Shown here: piece after piece, positions 22,830-23,430 of the stretch | Layout of the letters: each line of letters begins with the position of its first letter | How positions within the stretch are numbered: the stretch's first letter is position 1 | Source: an uncultured Eubacterium sp. | GTDB lineage: Bacteria; Bacillota; Clostridia; Lachnospirales; Lachnospiraceae | Reading direction: 5' to 3' | Assembly (NCBI GenBank): GCA_910584595.1 | Contig: CAJUBQ010000072.1 | Coordinates: 1 to 23,430, forward strand | Length of the DNA stretch: 23,430 nucleotides | Position numbers and translations under genes: made by a program | The notes under the pieces: generated by a model | What the model was told of the DNA's origin: nothing | What the model saw: only the letters and a program-made list of their open reading frames with translations | The model's database searches: none

Positions 22830-23103
22830 ATGGCAGTATTTAATGTAGAAATGTCGGAAGAAATGGCATCTCGTATTGTCGGCAAATAAGGAAGAACAGC
22901 TAAAACAGAATGCGATGATGCTGTATCCATATGTACATGATGGAATTATTTCGCATGGAAGGGCTGCAGAAATTCTTGGGATATATAAAATAGATTTGAT
23001 TGTTTTATATGGAAAACTGGGAATACCCTATATTGAAATGACAGATGAGGAAATAGAAGAAGAGCTGTCAACGGTTGAAGCCCTAAAGGAAGTGATGGCA
23101 TGA
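22830..23103 (+). pseudogene. UPF0175-family antitoxin with a frameshift
   Basis: ATG 22830 (AAAGGAG upstream) encodes MAVFNVEMSEEMASRI before running to TAA in that frame at about 22887. From 22876 another frame continues SANKEEQLKQNAMMLYPYVH, ISHGRAAEILGIYKIDLIVL and YGKLGIPYIEMTDEEIEEEL to TGA at 23101-23103. Together these give a normal-length UPF0175 protein, a DNA-binding antitoxin family with a HGRAAEILGI helix-turn-helix. TTG 22876 could start a shortened version. The overlapping ATGA would begin the usual toxin, of which only MIVI remains. Confidence 0.7.
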
Positions 23104-23120
23104 TTGTCATCTATTGTATC

Positions 23121-23204
23121 TTGTACCAATCCTGTACCAATTTTGTACCAATCGTGCGGAGATTTGTACGGGGTTAGATAGAAATATGTAATGACCGGAT
23201 TGTG
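23121..23204 (+). repeat. Right arm-type repeats of integrase 2 and module B
   Basis: Three direct copies of an 11-bp unit, TTGTACCAATC with one or two changes, start at 23121, 23132 and 23143, exactly 11 bp apart. A related TTTGTACGGGG follows near 23163. They lie 118-149 bp before the right core, matching the E1 geometry (110-147 bp). Confidence 0.65.
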
Positions 23205-23269
23205 TGAGTCTGTTGATATATAGGGATTTGTAGAGTATCATAGACTTTCTGAAAGAGACATACTAACAA

Positions 23270-23282
23270 TCCCGACGATGAA
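23270..23282 (+). other. Putative attachment-site core, right copy (E2 right end)
   Basis: TCCCGACGATGAA is identical to 1971-1983. AAGGGTTT follows at 23312-23319, as at the left copy. Confidence 0.6.
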
Positions 23283-23339
23283 AACGCTTGGCGGAAAAGA
23301 CCAGTAAAATCAAGGGTTTGCGGACTTAAAGACAGTATG

Positions 23340-23361
23340 GTACGACAAGAGTACGACAAAA
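23340..23361 (+). repeat. Arm-like repeats beyond the right core
   Basis: GTACGACAAGA and GTACGACAAAA stand in tandem, 11 bp apart, 70 bp after the core. They resemble the E1 arm word GTACAACAAAA more than the E2 word TTGTACCAA, so they probably open another E1-like element. No gene is visible between 23104 and the end of the window. Confidence 0.5.
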
Positions 23362-23430
23362 TAAACTCTCTTAACGGGTTAAAATAAATGATTTTAAATT
23401 AAACTCGTGTCAGTTCAAGTTAATATTTTG

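Larger units (their letters stand above)
1971..23282. mobile_element. Predicted integrative element E2 (about 21.3 kb)
   Basis: The element is bounded by direct copies of a 13-bp core, with TTGTACCAA arm repeats just inside both ends (2033-2072 and 23121-23152). It carries its own excisionase (18972) and integrase (19223) near the right end. It also has Rep-like, ParB-like and helicase genes, an exonuclease/annealase pair, and toxin-antitoxin cargo at both edges. No relaxase, coupling protein or type IV secretion gene is seen. It is therefore not a self-sufficient conjugative element and may be mobilised by others, or the Rep-like gene may serve that role. Boundaries are inferred. Confidence 0.6.

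Noticed and set aside
23121..23152. CRISPR-like array at the right end
   Set aside because: The repeats are 11 bp, contiguous and without spacers. No cas gene is present. The same words flank integrase cores, so they fit arm sites.
1971..23282. Conjugative element or prophage
   Set aside because: No relaxase, coupling ATPase, VirB4-like, terminase, capsid or tail gene is visible in any frame. The only phage trace is an SH3 remnant.

Overview
The window looks like an accessory region of a Clostridia (Bacillota) genome, most likely Lachnospiraceae. This rests on the AT-rich base use, strong AGGAGG-type ribosome binding sites, two Tn916-type tyrosine integrases with excisionase-like partners, and families common in that group's mobile elements (DUF6462-like, DUF932, DUF5688, YqaJ/Rad52 pairs). 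No rRNA, tRNA, CRISPR array, relaxase, type IV secretion or phage structural gene is visible.

The main result is structural. A 13-bp core, TCCCGACGATGAA, occurs in direct orientation at 1971-1983 and 23270-23282. Each copy is flanked by short direct repeats with 11-bp spacing placed at similar distances, as expected for arm-type integrase sites. I read this as a complete integrative element, E2 (about 1971-23282), joined to the right end of a related element E1 on the left (integrase 551-1795, arm repeats GTGCAACA/GTACAACA, core). To the right of the second core are GTACGACAA repeats resembling E1's arms, which look like the left end of another E1-like element. The window would then be a tandem array, or E2 inserted into E1's attachment site.

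Layout. 1-1983: E1 right end, with an excisionase-like gene, an autoregulated ribbon-helix-helix gene and integrase 1. 1971-5500: E2 left arms and cargo, namely a ParDE/RelBE-like pair, an Rpn-like nuclease followed by a second copy of its C-terminal tail, and an antitoxin with a PIN toxin broken by one stop codon. 5500-8220: ribbon-helix-helix protein, XRE repressor facing away from a consensus promoter, decayed small genes, two small zinc-binding proteins and two membrane proteins. 8261-12000: DUF932 gene (interrupted), YqaJ exonuclease, Rad52-type annealing protein and DUF5688. 12100-15400: small unknown genes, an endolysin SH3 remnant, an AT-rich origin-like stretch, a Rep-like gene with a damaged end and a ParB-like gene. 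15448-18851: a strong hairpin, an unrecognised minus-strand gene with a Cys4 tail, and an SF2 helicase. 18972-20500: excisionase and integrase 2. 20500-23282: a second PD-(D/E)XK gene, an integrase remnant, a RelBE-like pair, a UPF0175 antitoxin whose toxin is lost, arm repeats and core.

How it works together (inference). Int2/Xis would move E2. The Rep-like protein, ParB-like protein and helicase suggest a replicating or formerly replicating intermediate. The exonuclease/annealase pair would support homologous recombination. The addiction modules clustered at both ends would stabilise the element. Several genes carry single stops or frameshifts, so the element is partly decayed.
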